DNA of 64,000 bases from Saposhnikovia divaricata (Eukaryota > Streptophyta > Magnoliopsida > Apiales > Apiaceae). The DNA is taken from the NCBI GenBank assembly GCA_036435485.1, contig JAZHRN010000137.1, positions 2,604,001-2,668,000 of the forward strand, read 5' to 3'. Under the pieces are notes generated by a model. That model was not told the DNA's origin, made no database searches, and worked only from the letters and a program-made list of their open reading frames with translations. A program made the translations under genes and the position numbers. Below are positions 47,676 through 60,357 of the stretch, piece by piece; position 1 is the stretch's first letter, and every line of letters begins with the position of its first letter.

Positions 47676-50211
47676 TACAATATCGTTGAATTCCAATAAC
47701 CCATAGGAACAAAATATTTAAAAATAACCCTAAAATGGTCCGACTCGATTTTTAACAATATCCCGTGTACTAACAACTTTGAGGATTATCCGAAAACCGA
47801 GTTTAGATCATATCAGCTCCGATTCAGGTTCGACCCGCGTCAAATAAAATTTTGTTGAATTTCAATAACCAATAGGAACAAAATATGTAAAAATATCCAC
47901 AAAATGGTCCGACTTGATTTTTAACAATATCCCGTGTACTAACCCCTTTGAGAATTTTCCGAAAACCGAGTTTCGATCATATCAGCTCCGATTCCGGTAC
48001 GAATTGCGTCAAATAAAATTTCGTTGAATTCCAATAACCCATAGGAACAAAATATGTAAAAATATCCACAAAATGGTCCGACTTGATTTTTAACAATATC
48101 CCGTGTACTAACTCCTTTGAGAATTTTCCGAAAACCGAGTTTCGATCATATCAGCTCCGATTCCGGTCCGACCCGCGTCAAATAAAATTTCGTTGAATTC
48201 CAATAACCCATAGGAACAAAATATGTAAAAATATCCACAAAATGGTCCGACTTGATTTTTAACAATATCCCGTGTACTAACCCCTTTGAGAATTTTTCGA
48301 AAACCGAGTTTCGATCATATCAGCTCCGATTCCGGTCCGAATTGCGTCAAATAAAATTTTGTTGAATTCCAATAACCCATAGGAACAAAATATGTAAAAA
48401 TATCCACAAAATGGTCCGACTCAATTTTTAACAATTTCCCGTGTACTAACCCCTTTGAGGATTATCCAAAAACCGAGTTTTGACTATATCAGCTCCGATT
48501 CAGTTCCGAATTGCGTCAAATACAATATCGTTGAATTCCAATAACCCATAGGAACAAAATATGTAAAAATATCCCTAAAATGGTCCGACTCGATTTTTAA
48601 CAATATCCCGTGTACTAACAACTTTGAGGATTATCCGAAAACCGAGTTTAGATCATATCAGCTCCGATTCAGGTTCGACCCGCGTCAAATAAAATTTTGT
48701 TGAATTTCAATAACCCATTGGAACAAAATATGTAAAAATATCCACAAAATGGTCCGACTTGATTTTTAACAATATCCCGTGTACTAACCCCTTTGAGAAT
48801 TTTCCGAAAACCGAGTTTCGATCATATCAGCTCCGATTCCGGTCCGAATTGCGTCAAATAAAATTTCGTTGAATTCCAATAACCCATAGGAACAAAATAT
48901 GTAAAAATATCCACAAAATGATCCGACTTGATTTTTAACAATATCCCGTGTACTAACCCCTTTGAGAATTTTCCGAAAACCGAGTTTCGATCATATCAGC
49001 TCCGATTCCGGTCTGACCCGCGTCAAATAAAATTTCGTTGAATTCCAATAACCCATAGGAACAAAATATGTAAAAATATCCACAAAATGGTCCGACTTGA
49101 TTTTTAACAATATCCCGTGTACTAACCCCTTTGAGAATTTTCCGAAAACCGAGTTTCGATCATATCAGCTCCGATTCCGGTCCGAATTGCGTCAAATAAA
49201 ATTTTGTTGAATTCCAATAACCCATAGGAACAAAATATGTAAAAATATCCACAAAATGGTCCGACTCAATTTTTAACAATTTCCCGTGTACTAACCCCTT
49301 TGAGGATTATCCAAAAACCGAGTTTTGACTATATCAGCTCCGATTCAGTTCCGAATTGCGTCAAATACAATATCGTTGAATTCCAATAACCCATAGGAAC
49401 AAGATATGTAAAAAATATCCCTAAAATGGTCCGACTCGATTTTTAACAATATCCCGTGTACTAACAACTTTGAGGATTATCCGAAAACCGAGTTTCGATC
49501 ATATCAGCTCCGATTCAGGTTCGACCCGCGTCAAATAAAATTTTGTTGAATTTCAATAACCCATAGGAACAAAATATGTAAAAATATCCACAAAATGGTC
49601 CGACTTGATTTTTAACAATATCCCGTGTACTAACCCCTTTGAGAATTTTCCGAAAACCGAGTTTTGATCATATCAGCTCCGATTCCGGTACGAATTGCGT
49701 CAAATAAAATTTCGTTGAATTCCAATAACCCATAGGAACAAAATATGTAAAAATATCCACAAAATGGTCCGACTTGATTTTTAACAATATCCCGTGTACT
49801 AACTCCTTTGAGAATTTTCTGAAAACCGAGTTTCGATCATATCAGCTCCGATTCCGGTCCGACCCGCGTCAAATAAAATTTCGTTGAATTCCAATAACCC
49901 ATAGGAACAAAATATGTAAAAATATCCACAAAATGGTCCGACTTGATTTTTAACAATATCCCGTGTACTAACCCCTTTGAGAATTTTTCGAAAACCGAGT
50001 TTCGATCATATCAGCTCCGATTCCGGTCCGAATTGCGTCAAATAAAATTTTGTTGAATTCCAATAACCCATAGGAACAAAATATGTAAAAATATCCACAA
50101 AATGGTCCGACTCAATTTTTAACAATTTCCCGTGTACTAACCCCTTTGAGGATTATCCAAAAACCGAGTTTTGACTATATCAGCTCCGATTCAGTTCCGA
50201 ATTGCGTCAAA
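47676..50211 (+). repeat. Three canonical five-monomer HORs (D starts 47676, 48521, 49366)
   Basis: 845, 845 and 846 bp. D at 47676 has aatatttaaaaataaccct and the following E has ataaccaatagg; both recur 9,130 bp later at 56806 and 57001. D at 49366 has aacaagata, the first of a group confined to 49-64 kb. A private cccattgg is near 48716, aatgatccg near 48918 and ggtctgacc near 49011. Confidence 0.94.
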
Positions 50212-50718
50212 TACAATATCGTTGAATTCCAATAACCCATAGGAACAAAATATGTAAAAATATCCCTAAAATGGTCCGACTCGATTTTTAACAATATCCC
50301 GTGTACTAACAACTTTGAGGATTATCCGAAAACCGAGTTTAGATCATATCAGCTCCGATTCAGGTTCGACCCGCGTCAAATAAAATTTTGTTGAATTTCA
50401 ATAACCCATAGGAACAAAATATGTAAAAATATCCACAAAATGGTCCGACTTGATTTTTAACAATATCCCGTGTACTAACCCCTTTGAGAATTTTCCGAAA
50501 ACCGAGTTTCGATCATATCAGCTCCGATTCCGGTCCGAATTGCGTCAAATAAAATTTCGTTGAATTCCAATAACCCATAGGAACAAAATATGTAAAAATA
50601 TCCACAAAATGGTCCGACTTGATTTTTAACAATATCCCGTGTACTAACCCCTTTGAGAATTTTCCGAAAACCGAGTTTCGATCATATCAGCTCCGATTCC
50701 GGTCCGACCCGCGTCAAA
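49536..50718 (+). repeat. 1,183-bp tandem duplication, copy 1 (E1-A1-B1-C-D-E2-A2)
   Basis: Seven monomers that recur immediately downstream. The private attttctgaaaa in A1 (49815-49826) is repeated 1,183 bp later at 50998-51009. Boundaries are taken at monomer starts for convenience; the true junction is inside the B/E1 hybrid. Confidence 0.83.
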
Positions 50719-51394
50719 TAAAATTTCGTTGAATTCCAATAACCCATAGGAACAAAATATGTAAAAATATCCACAAAATGGTCCGACTTGATTTTTAACA
50801 ATATCCCGTGTACTAACCCCTTTGAGAATTTTCCGAAAACCGAGTTTTGATCATATCAGCTCCGATTCCGGTACGAATTGCGTCAAATAAAATTTCGTTG
50901 AATTCCAATAACCCATAGGAACAAAATATGTAAAAATATCCACAAAATGGTCCGACTTGATTTTTAACAATATCCCGTGTACTAACTCCTTTGAGAATTT
51001 TCTGAAAACCGAGTTTCGATCATATCAGCTCCGATTCCGGTCCGACCCGCGTCAAATAAAATTTCGTTGAATTCCAATAACCCATAGGAACAAAATATGT
51101 AAAAATATCCACAAAATGGTCCGACTTGATTTTTAACAATATCCCGTGTACTAACCCCTTTGAGAATTTTTCGAAAACCGAGTTTCGATCATATCAGCTC
51201 CGATTCCGGTCCGAATTGCGTCAAATAAAATTTTGTTGAATTCCAATAACCCATAGGAACAAAATATGTAAAAATATCCACAAAATGGTCCGACTCAATT
51301 TTTAACAATTTCCCGTGTACTAACCCCTTTGAGGATTATCCAAAAACCGAGTTTTGACTATATCAGCTCCGATTCAGTTCCGAATTGCGTCAAA
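50212..51394 (+). repeat. Seven-monomer variant HOR: D-E2-A2-[B/E1]-A1-B1-C
   Basis: 1,183 bp, exactly seven monomers. Starts: 50212, 50381, 50550, 50719, 50888, 51057 and 51226. Confidence 0.92.
50719..50887 (+). repeat. Hybrid monomer B/E1 (second copy)
   Basis: After A2 it begins as B and ends gttttgatc...ggtacgaatt as E1, then A1. It is the junction of the 1,183-bp duplication. Confidence 0.87.
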
Positions 51395-51901
51395 TACAAT
51401 ATCGTTGAATTCCAATAACCCATAGGAACAAAATATGTAAAAATATCCCTAAAATGGTCCGACTCAATTTTTAACAATATCCCGTGTACTAACAACTTTG
51501 AGGATTATCCGAAAACCGAGTTTAGATCATATCAGCTCCGATTCAGGTTCGACCCGCGTCAAATAAAATTTTGTTGAATTTCAATAACCCATAGGAACAA
51601 AATATGTAAAAATATCCACAAAATGGTCCGACTTGATTTTTAACAATATCCCGTGTACTAACCCCTTTGAGAATTTTCCGAAAACCGAGTTTCGATCATA
51701 TCAGCTCCGATTCCGGTCCGAATTGCGTCAAATAAAATTTCGTTGAATTCCAATAACCCATAGGAACAAAATATGTAAAAATATCCACAAAATGGTCCGA
51801 CTTGATTTTTAACAATATCCCGTGTACTAACCCCTTTGAGAATTTTCCGAAAACCGAGTTTCGATCATATCAGCTCCGATTCCGGTCCGACCCGCGTCAA
51901 A
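50719..51901 (+). repeat. 1,183-bp tandem duplication, copy 2
   Basis: It starts within the B/E1 hybrid and repeats A1 (with attttctgaaaa), B1, C, D (tttagatc), E2 and A2. D at 51395 differs from copy 1 by gactcaattt (51461-51470) instead of gactcgattt. Confidence 0.83.
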
Positions 51902-52239
51902 TAAAATTTCGTTGAATTCCAATAACCCATAGGAACAAAATATGTAAAAATATCCACAAAATGGTCCGACTTGATTTTTAACAATATCCCGTGTACTAAC
52001 CCCTTTGAGAATTTTCCGAAAACCGAGTTTAGATCATATCAGCTCCGATTCCGGTCCGAATTGCGTCAAATAAAATTTTGTTGAATTCCAATAACCCATA
52101 GGAACAAAATATGTAAAAATATCCACAAAATGGTCCGACTCAATTTTTAACAATTTCCCGTGTACTAACCCCTTTGAGGATTATCCAAAAACCGAGTTTT
52201 GACTATATCAGCTCCGATTCAGTTCCGAATTGCGTCAAA
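51395..52239 (+). repeat. Canonical five-monomer HOR (D start 51395)
   Basis: 845 bp, E2-A2-B2 version. B2 at 51902 has gtttagatc (near 52027), a change otherwise typical of D; this is either a mutation or a short conversion. Confidence 0.93.
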
Positions 52240-52578
52240 TACAATATCGTTGAATTCCAATAACCCATAGGAACAAGATATGTAAAAAATATCCCTAAAA
52301 TGGTCCGACTCGATTTTTAACAATATCCCGTGTACTAACAACTTTGAGGATTATCCGAAAACCGAGTTTCGATCATATCAGCTCCGATTCAGGTTCGACC
52401 CGCGTCAAATAAAATTTTGTTGAATTTCAATAACCCATAGGAACAAAATATGTAAAAATATCCACAAAATGGTCCGACTTGATTTTTAACAATATCCCGT
52501 GTACTAACCCCTTTGAGAATTTTCCGAAAACCGAGTTTCGATCATATCAGCTCCGATTCCGGTCCGAATTGCGTCAAA

Positions 52579-52747
52579 TAAAATTTCGTTGAATTCCAAT
52601 AACCCATAGGAACAAAATATGTAAAAATATCCACAAAATGGTCCGACTTGATTTTTAACAATATCCCGTGTACTAACCCCTTTGAGAATTTTCCGAAAAC
52701 CGAGTTTTGATCATATCAGCTCCGATTCCGGTACGACTTGCGTCAAA
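52579..52747 (+). repeat. Hybrid monomer A/E1 (fifth copy)
   Basis: A2 start after E2, E1 end with ggtacgacttg, then A1. Confidence 0.88.
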
Positions 52748-53592
52748 TAAAATTTCGTTGAATTCCAATAACCCATAGGAACAAAATATGTAAAAATATC
52801 CACAAAATGGTCCGACTTGATTTTTAACAATATCCCGTGTACTAACTCCTTTGAGAATTTTCCGAAAACCGAGTTTCGATCATATCAGCTCCGATTCCGG
52901 TCCGACCCGCGTCAAATAAAATTTCGTTGAATTCCAATAACCCATAGGAACAAAATATGTAAAAATATCCACAAAATGGTCCCACTTGATTTTTAACAAT
53001 ATCCCGTGTACTAACCCCTTTGAGAATTTTTCGAAAACCGAGTTTCGATCATATCAGCTCCGATTCCGGTCCGAATTGCGTCAAATAAAATTTTGTTGAA
53101 TTCCAATAACCCATAGGAACAAAATATGTAAAAATATCCACAAAATGGTCCGACTCAATTTTTAACAATTTCCCGTGTACTAACCCCTTTGAGGATTATC
53201 CAAAAACCGAGTTTTGACTATATCAGCTCCGATTCAGTTCCGAATTGCGTCAAATACAATATCGTTGAATTCCAATAACCCATAGGAACAAAATATGTAA
53301 AAATATCCCTAAAATGGTCCGACTCGATTTTTAACAATATCCCGTGTACTAACAACTTTGAGGATTATCCGAAAACCGAGTTTCGATCATATCAGCTCCG
53401 ATTCAGGTTCGACCCGCGTCAAATAAAATTTTGTTGAATTTCAATAACCCATAGGAACAAAATATGTAAAAATATCCACAAAATGGTCCGACTTGATTTT
53501 TAACAATATCCCGTGTACTAACCCCTTTGAGAATTTTCTGAAAACCGAGTTTCGATCATATCAGCTCCGATTCCGGTCCGAATTGCGTCAAA

Positions 53593-53761
53593 TAAAATTT
53601 CGTTGAATTCCAATAACCCATAGGAACAAAATATGTAAAAATATCCACAAAATGGTCCGACTTGATTTTTAACAATATCCCGTGTACTAACCCCTTTGAG
53701 AATTTTCCGAAAACCGAGTTTTGATCATATCAGCTCCGATTCCGGTACGACTTGCGTCAAA
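53593..53761 (+). repeat. Hybrid monomer A/E1 (sixth copy)
   Basis: Same as the copy 1,014 bp upstream, including ggtacgacttg. Confidence 0.88.
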
Positions 53762-54268
53762 TAAAATTTCGTTGAATTCCAATAACCCATAGGAACAAAA
53801 TATGTAAAAATATCCACAAAATGGTCCGACTTGATTTTTAACAATATCCCGTGTACTAACTCCTTTGAGAATTTTCCGAAAACCGAGTTTCGATCATATC
53901 AGCTCCGATTCCGGTCCGACCCGCGTCAAATAAAATTTCGTTGAATTCCAATAACCCATAGGAACAAAATATGTAAAAATATCCACAAAATGGTCCCACT
54001 TGATTTTTAACAATATCCCGTGTACTAACCCCTTTGAGAATTTTTCGAAAACCGAGTTTCGATCATATCAGCTCCGATTCCGGTCCGAATTGCGTCAAAT
54101 AAAATTTTGTTGAATTCCAATAACCCATAGGAACAAAATATGTAAAAATATCCACAAAATGGTCCGACTCAATTTTTAACAATTTCCCGTGTACTAACCC
54201 CTTTGAGGATTATCCAAAAACCGAGTTTTGACTATATCAGCTCCGATTCAGTTCCCAATTGCGTCAAA

Positions 54269-57200
54269 TACAATATCGTTGAATTCCAATAACCCATAGG
54301 AACAAAATATGTAAAAATATCCCTAAAATGGTCCGACTCGATTTTTAACAATATCCCGTGTACTAACAACTTTGAGAATTATCCGAAAACCGAGTTTCGA
54401 TCATATCAGCTCCGATTCAGGTTCGACCCGCGTCAAATAAAATTTTGTTGAATTTCAATAACCCATAGGAACAAAATATGTAAAAATATCCACAAAATGG
54501 TCCGACTTGATTTTTAACAATATCCCGTGTACTAACCCCTTTGAGAATTTTCCGAAAACCGAGTTTCGATCATATCAGCTCCGATTCCGGTCCGAATTGC
54601 GTCAAATAAAATTTCGTTGAATTCCAATAACCCATAGGAACAAAATATGTAAAAATATCCACAAAATGGTCCGACTTGATTTTTAACAATATCCCGTGTA
54701 CTAACCCCTTTGAGAATTTTCCGAAAACCGAGTTTCGATCATATCAGCTCCGATTCCGGTCCGACCCGCGTCAAATAAAATTTCGTTGAATTCCAATAAC
54801 CCATAGGAACAAAATATGTAAAAATATCCACAAAATGGTCCGACTTGATTTTTAACAATATCCCGTGTACTAACCCCTTTGAGAATTTTCCGAAAACCGA
54901 GTTTCGATCATATCAGCTCCGATTCCGGTCCGAATTGCGTCAAATAAAATTTTGTTGAATTCCAATAACCCATAGGAACAAAATATGTAAAAATATCCAC
55001 AAAATGGTCCGACTCAATTTTTAACAATTTCCCGTGTACTAACCCCTTTGAGGATTATCCAAAAACCGAGTTTTGACTATATCAGCTCCGATTCAGTTCC
55101 GAATTGCGTCAAATACAATATCGTTGAATTCCAATAACCCATAGGAACAAAATATGTAAAAAATATCCCTAAAATGGTCCGACTCGATTTTTAACAATAT
55201 CCCGTGTACTAACAACTTTGAGGATTTTCCGAAAACCGAGTTTCGATCATATCAGCTCCGATTCCGGTCCGACCCGCGTCAAATAAAATTTTGTTGAATT
55301 TCAATAACCCATAGGAACAAAATATGTAAAAATATCCACAAAATGGTCCGACTTGATTTTTAACAATATCCCGTGTACTAACCCCTTTGAGAATTTTCCG
55401 AAAACCGAGTTTCGATCATATCAGCTCCGATTCCGGTCCGAATTGCGTCAAATAAAATTTCGTTGAATTCCAATAACCCATAGGAACAAAATATGTAAAA
55501 ATATCCACAAAATGGTCCGACTTGATTTTTAACAATATCCCGTGTACTAACCCCTTTGAGAATTTTCCGAAAACCGAGTTTCGATCATATCAGCTCCGAT
55601 TCCGGTCCGACCCGCGTCAAATAAAATTTCGTTGAATTCCAATAACCCATAGGAACAAAATATGTAAAAATATCCACAAAATGGTCCGACTTGATTTTTA
55701 ACAATATCCCGTGTACTAACCCCTTTGAGAATTTTCCGAAAACCGAGTTTCGATCATATCAGCTCCGATTCCGGTCCGAATTGCGTCAAATAAAATTTTG
55801 TTGAATTCCAATAACCCATAGGAACAAAATATGTAAAAATATCCACAAAATGGTCCGACTCAATTTTTAACAAATTCCCGTGTACTAACCCCTTTGAGGA
55901 TTATCCAAAAACCGAGTTTTGACTATATCAGCTCCGATTCAGTTCCGAATTGCGTCAAATACAATATCGTTGAATTCCAATAACCCATAGGAACAAAATA
56001 TGTAAAAAATATCCCTAAAATGGTCCGACTCGATTTTTAACAATATCCCGTGTACTAACAACTTTGAGGATTATCCGAAAACCGAGTTTCGATCATATCA
56101 GCTCCGATTCAGGTTCGACCCGCGTCAAATAAAATTTTGTTGAATTTCAATAACCCATAGGAACAAAATATGTAAAAATATCCACAAAATGGTCCGACTT
56201 GATTTTTAACAATATCCCGTGTACTAACCCCTTTGAGAATTTTCCGAAAACCGAGTTTTGATCATATCAGCTCCGATTCCGGTACGAATTGCGTCAAATA
56301 AAATTTCGTGGAATTCCAATAACCCATAGGAACAAAATATGTAAAAATATCCACAAAATGGTCCGACTTGATTTTTAACAATATCCCGTGTACTAACTCC
56401 TTTGAGAATTTTCCGAAAACCGAGTTTCGATCATATCAGCTCCGATTCCGGTCCGACCCGCGTCAAATAAAATTTCGTTGAATTCCAATAACCCATAGGA
56501 ACAAAATATGTAAAAATATCCACAAAATGGTCCGACTTGATTTTTAACAATATCCCGTGTACTAACCCCTTTGAGAATTTTTCGAAAACCGAGTTTCGAT
56601 CATATCAGCTCCGATTCCGGTCCGAATTGCGTCAAATAAAATTTTGTTGAATTCCAATAACCCATAGGAACAAAATATGTAAAAATATCCACAAAATGGT
56701 CCGACTCAATTTTTAACAATTTCCCGTGTACTAACCCCTTTGAGGATTATCCAAAAACCGAGTTTTGACTATATCAGCTCCGATTCAGTTCCGAATTGCG
56801 TCAAATACAATATCGTTGAATTCCAATAACCCATAGGAACAAAATATTTAAAAATAACCCTAAAATGGTCCGACTCGATTTTTAACAATATCCCGTGTAC
56901 TAACAACTTTGAGGATTATCCGAAAACCGAGTTTAGATCATATCAGCTCCGATTCAGGTTCGACCCGCGTCAAATAAAATTTTGTTGAATTTCAATAACC
57001 AATAGGAACAAAATATGTAAAAATATCCACAAAATGGTCCGACTTGATTTTTAACAATATCCCGTGTACTAACCCCTTTGAGAATTTTCCGAAAACCGAG
57101 TTTCGATCATATCAGCTCCGATTCCGGTCCGAATTGCGTCAAATAAAATTTCGTTGAATTCCAATAACCCATAGGAACAAAATATGTAAAAATATCCACA

Positions 57201-59341
57201 AAATGGTCCGACTTGATTTTTAACAATATCCCGTGTACTAACCCCTTTGAGAATTTTCCGAAAACCGAGTTTCGATCATATCAGCTCCGATTCCGGTCCG
57301 ACCCGCGTCAAATAAAATTTCGTTGAATTCCAATAACTCATAGGAACAAAATATGTAAAAATATCCACAAAATGGTCCGACTTGATTTTTAACAATATCC
57401 CGTGTACTAACCCCTTTGAGAATTTTCCGAAAACCGAGTTTCGATCATATCAGCTCCGATTCCGGTCCGAATTGCGTCAAATAAAATTTTGTTGAATTCC
57501 AATAACCCATAGGAACAAAATATGTAAAAATATCCACAAAATGGTCCGACTCAATTTTTAACAATTTCCCGTGTACTAACCCCTTTGAGGATTATCCAAA
57601 AACCGAGTTTTGACTATATCAGCTCCGATTCAGTTCTGAATTGCGTCAAATACAATATCGTTGAATTCCAATAACCCATAGGAACAAGATATGTAAAAAA
57701 TATCCCTAAAATGGTCCGACTCGATTTTTAACAATATCCCGTGTACTAACAAATTTGAGGATTATCCGAAAACCGAGTTTCGATCATATCAGCTCCGATT
57801 CAGGTTCGTCCCGCGTCAAATAAAATTTTGTTGAATTTCAATAACCCATAGGAACAAAATATGTAAAAATATCCACAAAATGGTCCGACTTGATTTTTAA
57901 CAATATCCCGTGTACTAACCCCTTTGAGAATTTTCCGAAAACCGAGTTTAGATCATATCAGCTCCGATTCCGGTACGAATTGCGTCAAATAAAATTTCGT
58001 TGAATTCCAATAACCCATAGGAACAAAATATGTAAAAATATCCACAAAATGGTCCGACTTGATTTTTAACAATATCCCGTGTACTAACTCCTTTGAGAAT
58101 TTTCCGAAAACCGAGTTTCGATCATATCAGCTCCGATTCCGGTCCGACCCGCGTCAAATAAAATTTCGTTGAATTCCAATAACCCATAGGAACAAAATAT
58201 GTAAAAATATCCACAAAATGGTCCGACTTGATTTTTAACAATATCCCGTGTACTAACCCCTTTGAGAATTTTTCGAAAACCGAGTTTCGATCATATCAGC
58301 TCCGATTCCGGTCCGAATTGCGTCAAATAAAATTTTGTTGAATTCCAATAACCCATAGGAACAAAATATGTAAAAATATCCACAAAATGGTCCGACTCAA
58401 TTTTTAACAATTTCCCGTGTACTAACCCCTTTGAGGATTATCCAAAAACCGAGTTTTGACTATATCAGCTCCGATTCAGTTCCGAATTGCGTCAAATACA
58501 ATATCGTTGAATTCCAATAACCCATAGGAACAAAATATGTAAAAATATCCCTAAAATGGTCCGACTCGATTTTTAACAATATCCCGTGTACTAACAACTT
58601 TGAGGATTATCCGAAAACCGAGTTTAGATCATATCAGCTCCGATTCAGGTTCGACCCGCGTCAAATAAAATTTTGTTGAATTTCAATAACCCATAGGAAC
58701 AAAATATGTAAAAATATCCACAAAATGGTCCGACTTGATTTTTAACAATATCCCGTGTACTAACCCCTTTGAGAATTTTCCGAAAACCGAGTTTCGATCA
58801 CATCAGCTCCGATTCCGGTCCGAATTGCGTCAAATAAAATTTCGTTGAATTCCAATAACCCATAGGAACAAAATATGTAAAAATATCCACAAAATGGTCC
58901 GACTTGATTTTTAACAATATCCCGTGTACTAACCCCTTTGAGAATTTTCCGAAAACCGAGTTTCGATCATATCAGCTCCGATTCCGGTCCGACCCGCGTC
59001 AAATAAAATTTCGTTGAATTCCAATAACCCATAGGAACAAAATATGTAAAAATATCCACAAAATGGTCCGACTTGATTTTTAACAATATCCCGTGTACTA
59101 ACCCCTTTGAGAATTTTCCGAAAACCGAGTTTCGATCATATCAGCTCCGATTCCGGTCCGAATTGCGTCAAATAAAATTTTGTTGAATTCCAATAACCCA
59201 TAGGAACAAAATATGTAAAAATATCCACAAAATGGTCCGACTCAATTTTTAACAATTTCCCGTGTACTAACCCCTTTGAGGATTATCCAAAAACCGAGTT
59301 TTGACTATATCAGCTCCGATTCAGTTCCGAATTGCGTCAAA
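54269..59341 (+). repeat. Six canonical five-monomer HORs (D starts 54269, 55114, 55960, 56806, 57651, 58497)
   Basis: Lengths 845, 846, 846, 845, 846 and 845. D at 54269 has gagaattat instead of gaggattat. D at 55114 contains an A-like patch. D at 56806 repeats the aatatttaaaaataaccct mark of 47676. Units 57651 and 58497 start the 3,552-bp super-repeat. Confidence 0.95.
55114..55283 (+). repeat. Monomer D with an A-like patch (probable gene conversion)
   Basis: The 5' part and the exit into E are normal for D, but three D-specific bases within 55227-55269 have changed to the state of A/B: gattttcc for gattatcc, then ccggtcc for caggttc. The order D-E is unbroken, so a crossover is excluded; conversion of at least 43 bp fits. 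Confidence 0.8.
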
Positions 59342-59849
59342 TACAATATCGTTGAATTCCAATAACCCATAGGAACAAGATATGTAAAAAATATCCCTAA
59401 AATGGTCCGACTCGATTTTTAACAATATCCCGTGTACTAACAACTTTGAGGATTATCCGAAAACCGAGTTTCGATCATATCAGCTCCGATTCAGGTTCGA
59501 CCCGCGTCAAATAAAATTTTGTTGAATTTCAATAACCCATAGGAACAAAATATGTAAAAATATCCACAAAATGGTCCGACTTGATTTTTAACAATATCCC
59601 GTGTACTAACCCCTTTGAGAATTTTCCGAAAACCGAGTTTTGATCATATCAGCTCCGATTCCGGTACGAATTGCGTCAAATAAAATTTCGTTGAATTCCA
59701 ATAACCCATAGGAACAAAATATGTAAAAATATCCACAAAATGGTCCGACTTGATTTTTAACAATATCCCGTGTACTAACTCCTTTGAGAATTTTCCGAAA
59801 ACCGAGTTTCGATCATATCAGCTCCGATTCCGGTCCGACCCGCGTCAAA

Positions 59850-60019
59850 TAAAATTTCGTTGAATTCCAATAACCCATAGGAACAAGATATGTAAAAAAT
59901 ATCCCTAAAATGGTCCGACTCGATTTTTAACAATATCCCGTGTACTAACAACTTTGAGGATTATCCGAAAACCGAGTTTCGATCATATCAGCTCCGATTC
60001 AGGTTCGACCCGCGTCAAA
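59850..60019 (+). repeat. Hybrid monomer B/D (first copy)
   Basis: After A1 it opens tttcgttgaattcc as B, then has aacaagata, six A, atccctaaaa, gactcgatt, aacaactttgagg and ggttcgacccgcg as D; E1 follows. 170 bp. Confidence 0.9.
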
Positions 60020-60188
60020 TAAAATTTTGTTGAATTTCAATAACCCATAGGAACAAAATATGTAAAAATATCCACAAAATGGTCCGACTTGATTTTTAAC
60101 AATATCCCGTGTACTAAACCCTTTGAGAATTTTCCGAAAACCGAGTTTTGATCATATCAGCTCCGATTCCGGTACGAATTGCGTCAAA

Positions 60189-60357
60189 TAAAATTTCGTT
60201 GAATTCCAATAACCCATAGGAACAAAATATGTAAAAATATCCACAAAATGGTCCGACTCAATTTTTAACAATTTCCCGTGTACTAACCCCTTTGAGGATT
60301 ATCCAAAAACCGAGTTTTGACTATATCAGCTCCGATTCAGTTCCGAATTGCGTCAAA
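60189..60357 (+). repeat. Hybrid monomer A/C (first copy)
   Basis: After E1 it opens tttcgttgaattcc as A, then reads gactcaattttt, acaatttcccg, ccaaaaacc, ttttgactat and cagttccgaatt as C; D follows. Confidence 0.9.

Larger units (their letters stand above)
52240..54268 (+). repeat. Two tandem six-monomer variant HORs: D-E2-[A/E1]-A1-B1-C (third pair)
   Basis: 1,015 and 1,014 bp (D starts 52240 with aacaagata and six A, and 53255). Both A/E1 hybrids end ggtacgacttgcg, and both B1 copies have ggtcccact, as in the 43-45-kb pair. A private attttctgaaaa is near 53533 and ttcccaatt near 54252. Confidence 0.94.
59342..60357 (+). repeat. Six-monomer variant HOR: D-E1-A1-[B/D]-E1-[A/C]
   Basis: 1,016 bp. 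Starts: 59342, 59512, 59681, 59850, 60020 and 60189. It is built differently from the A/E1 and C/B 6-mers: two hybrids shorten two successive rounds of the HOR to three monomers each. Confidence 0.91.
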
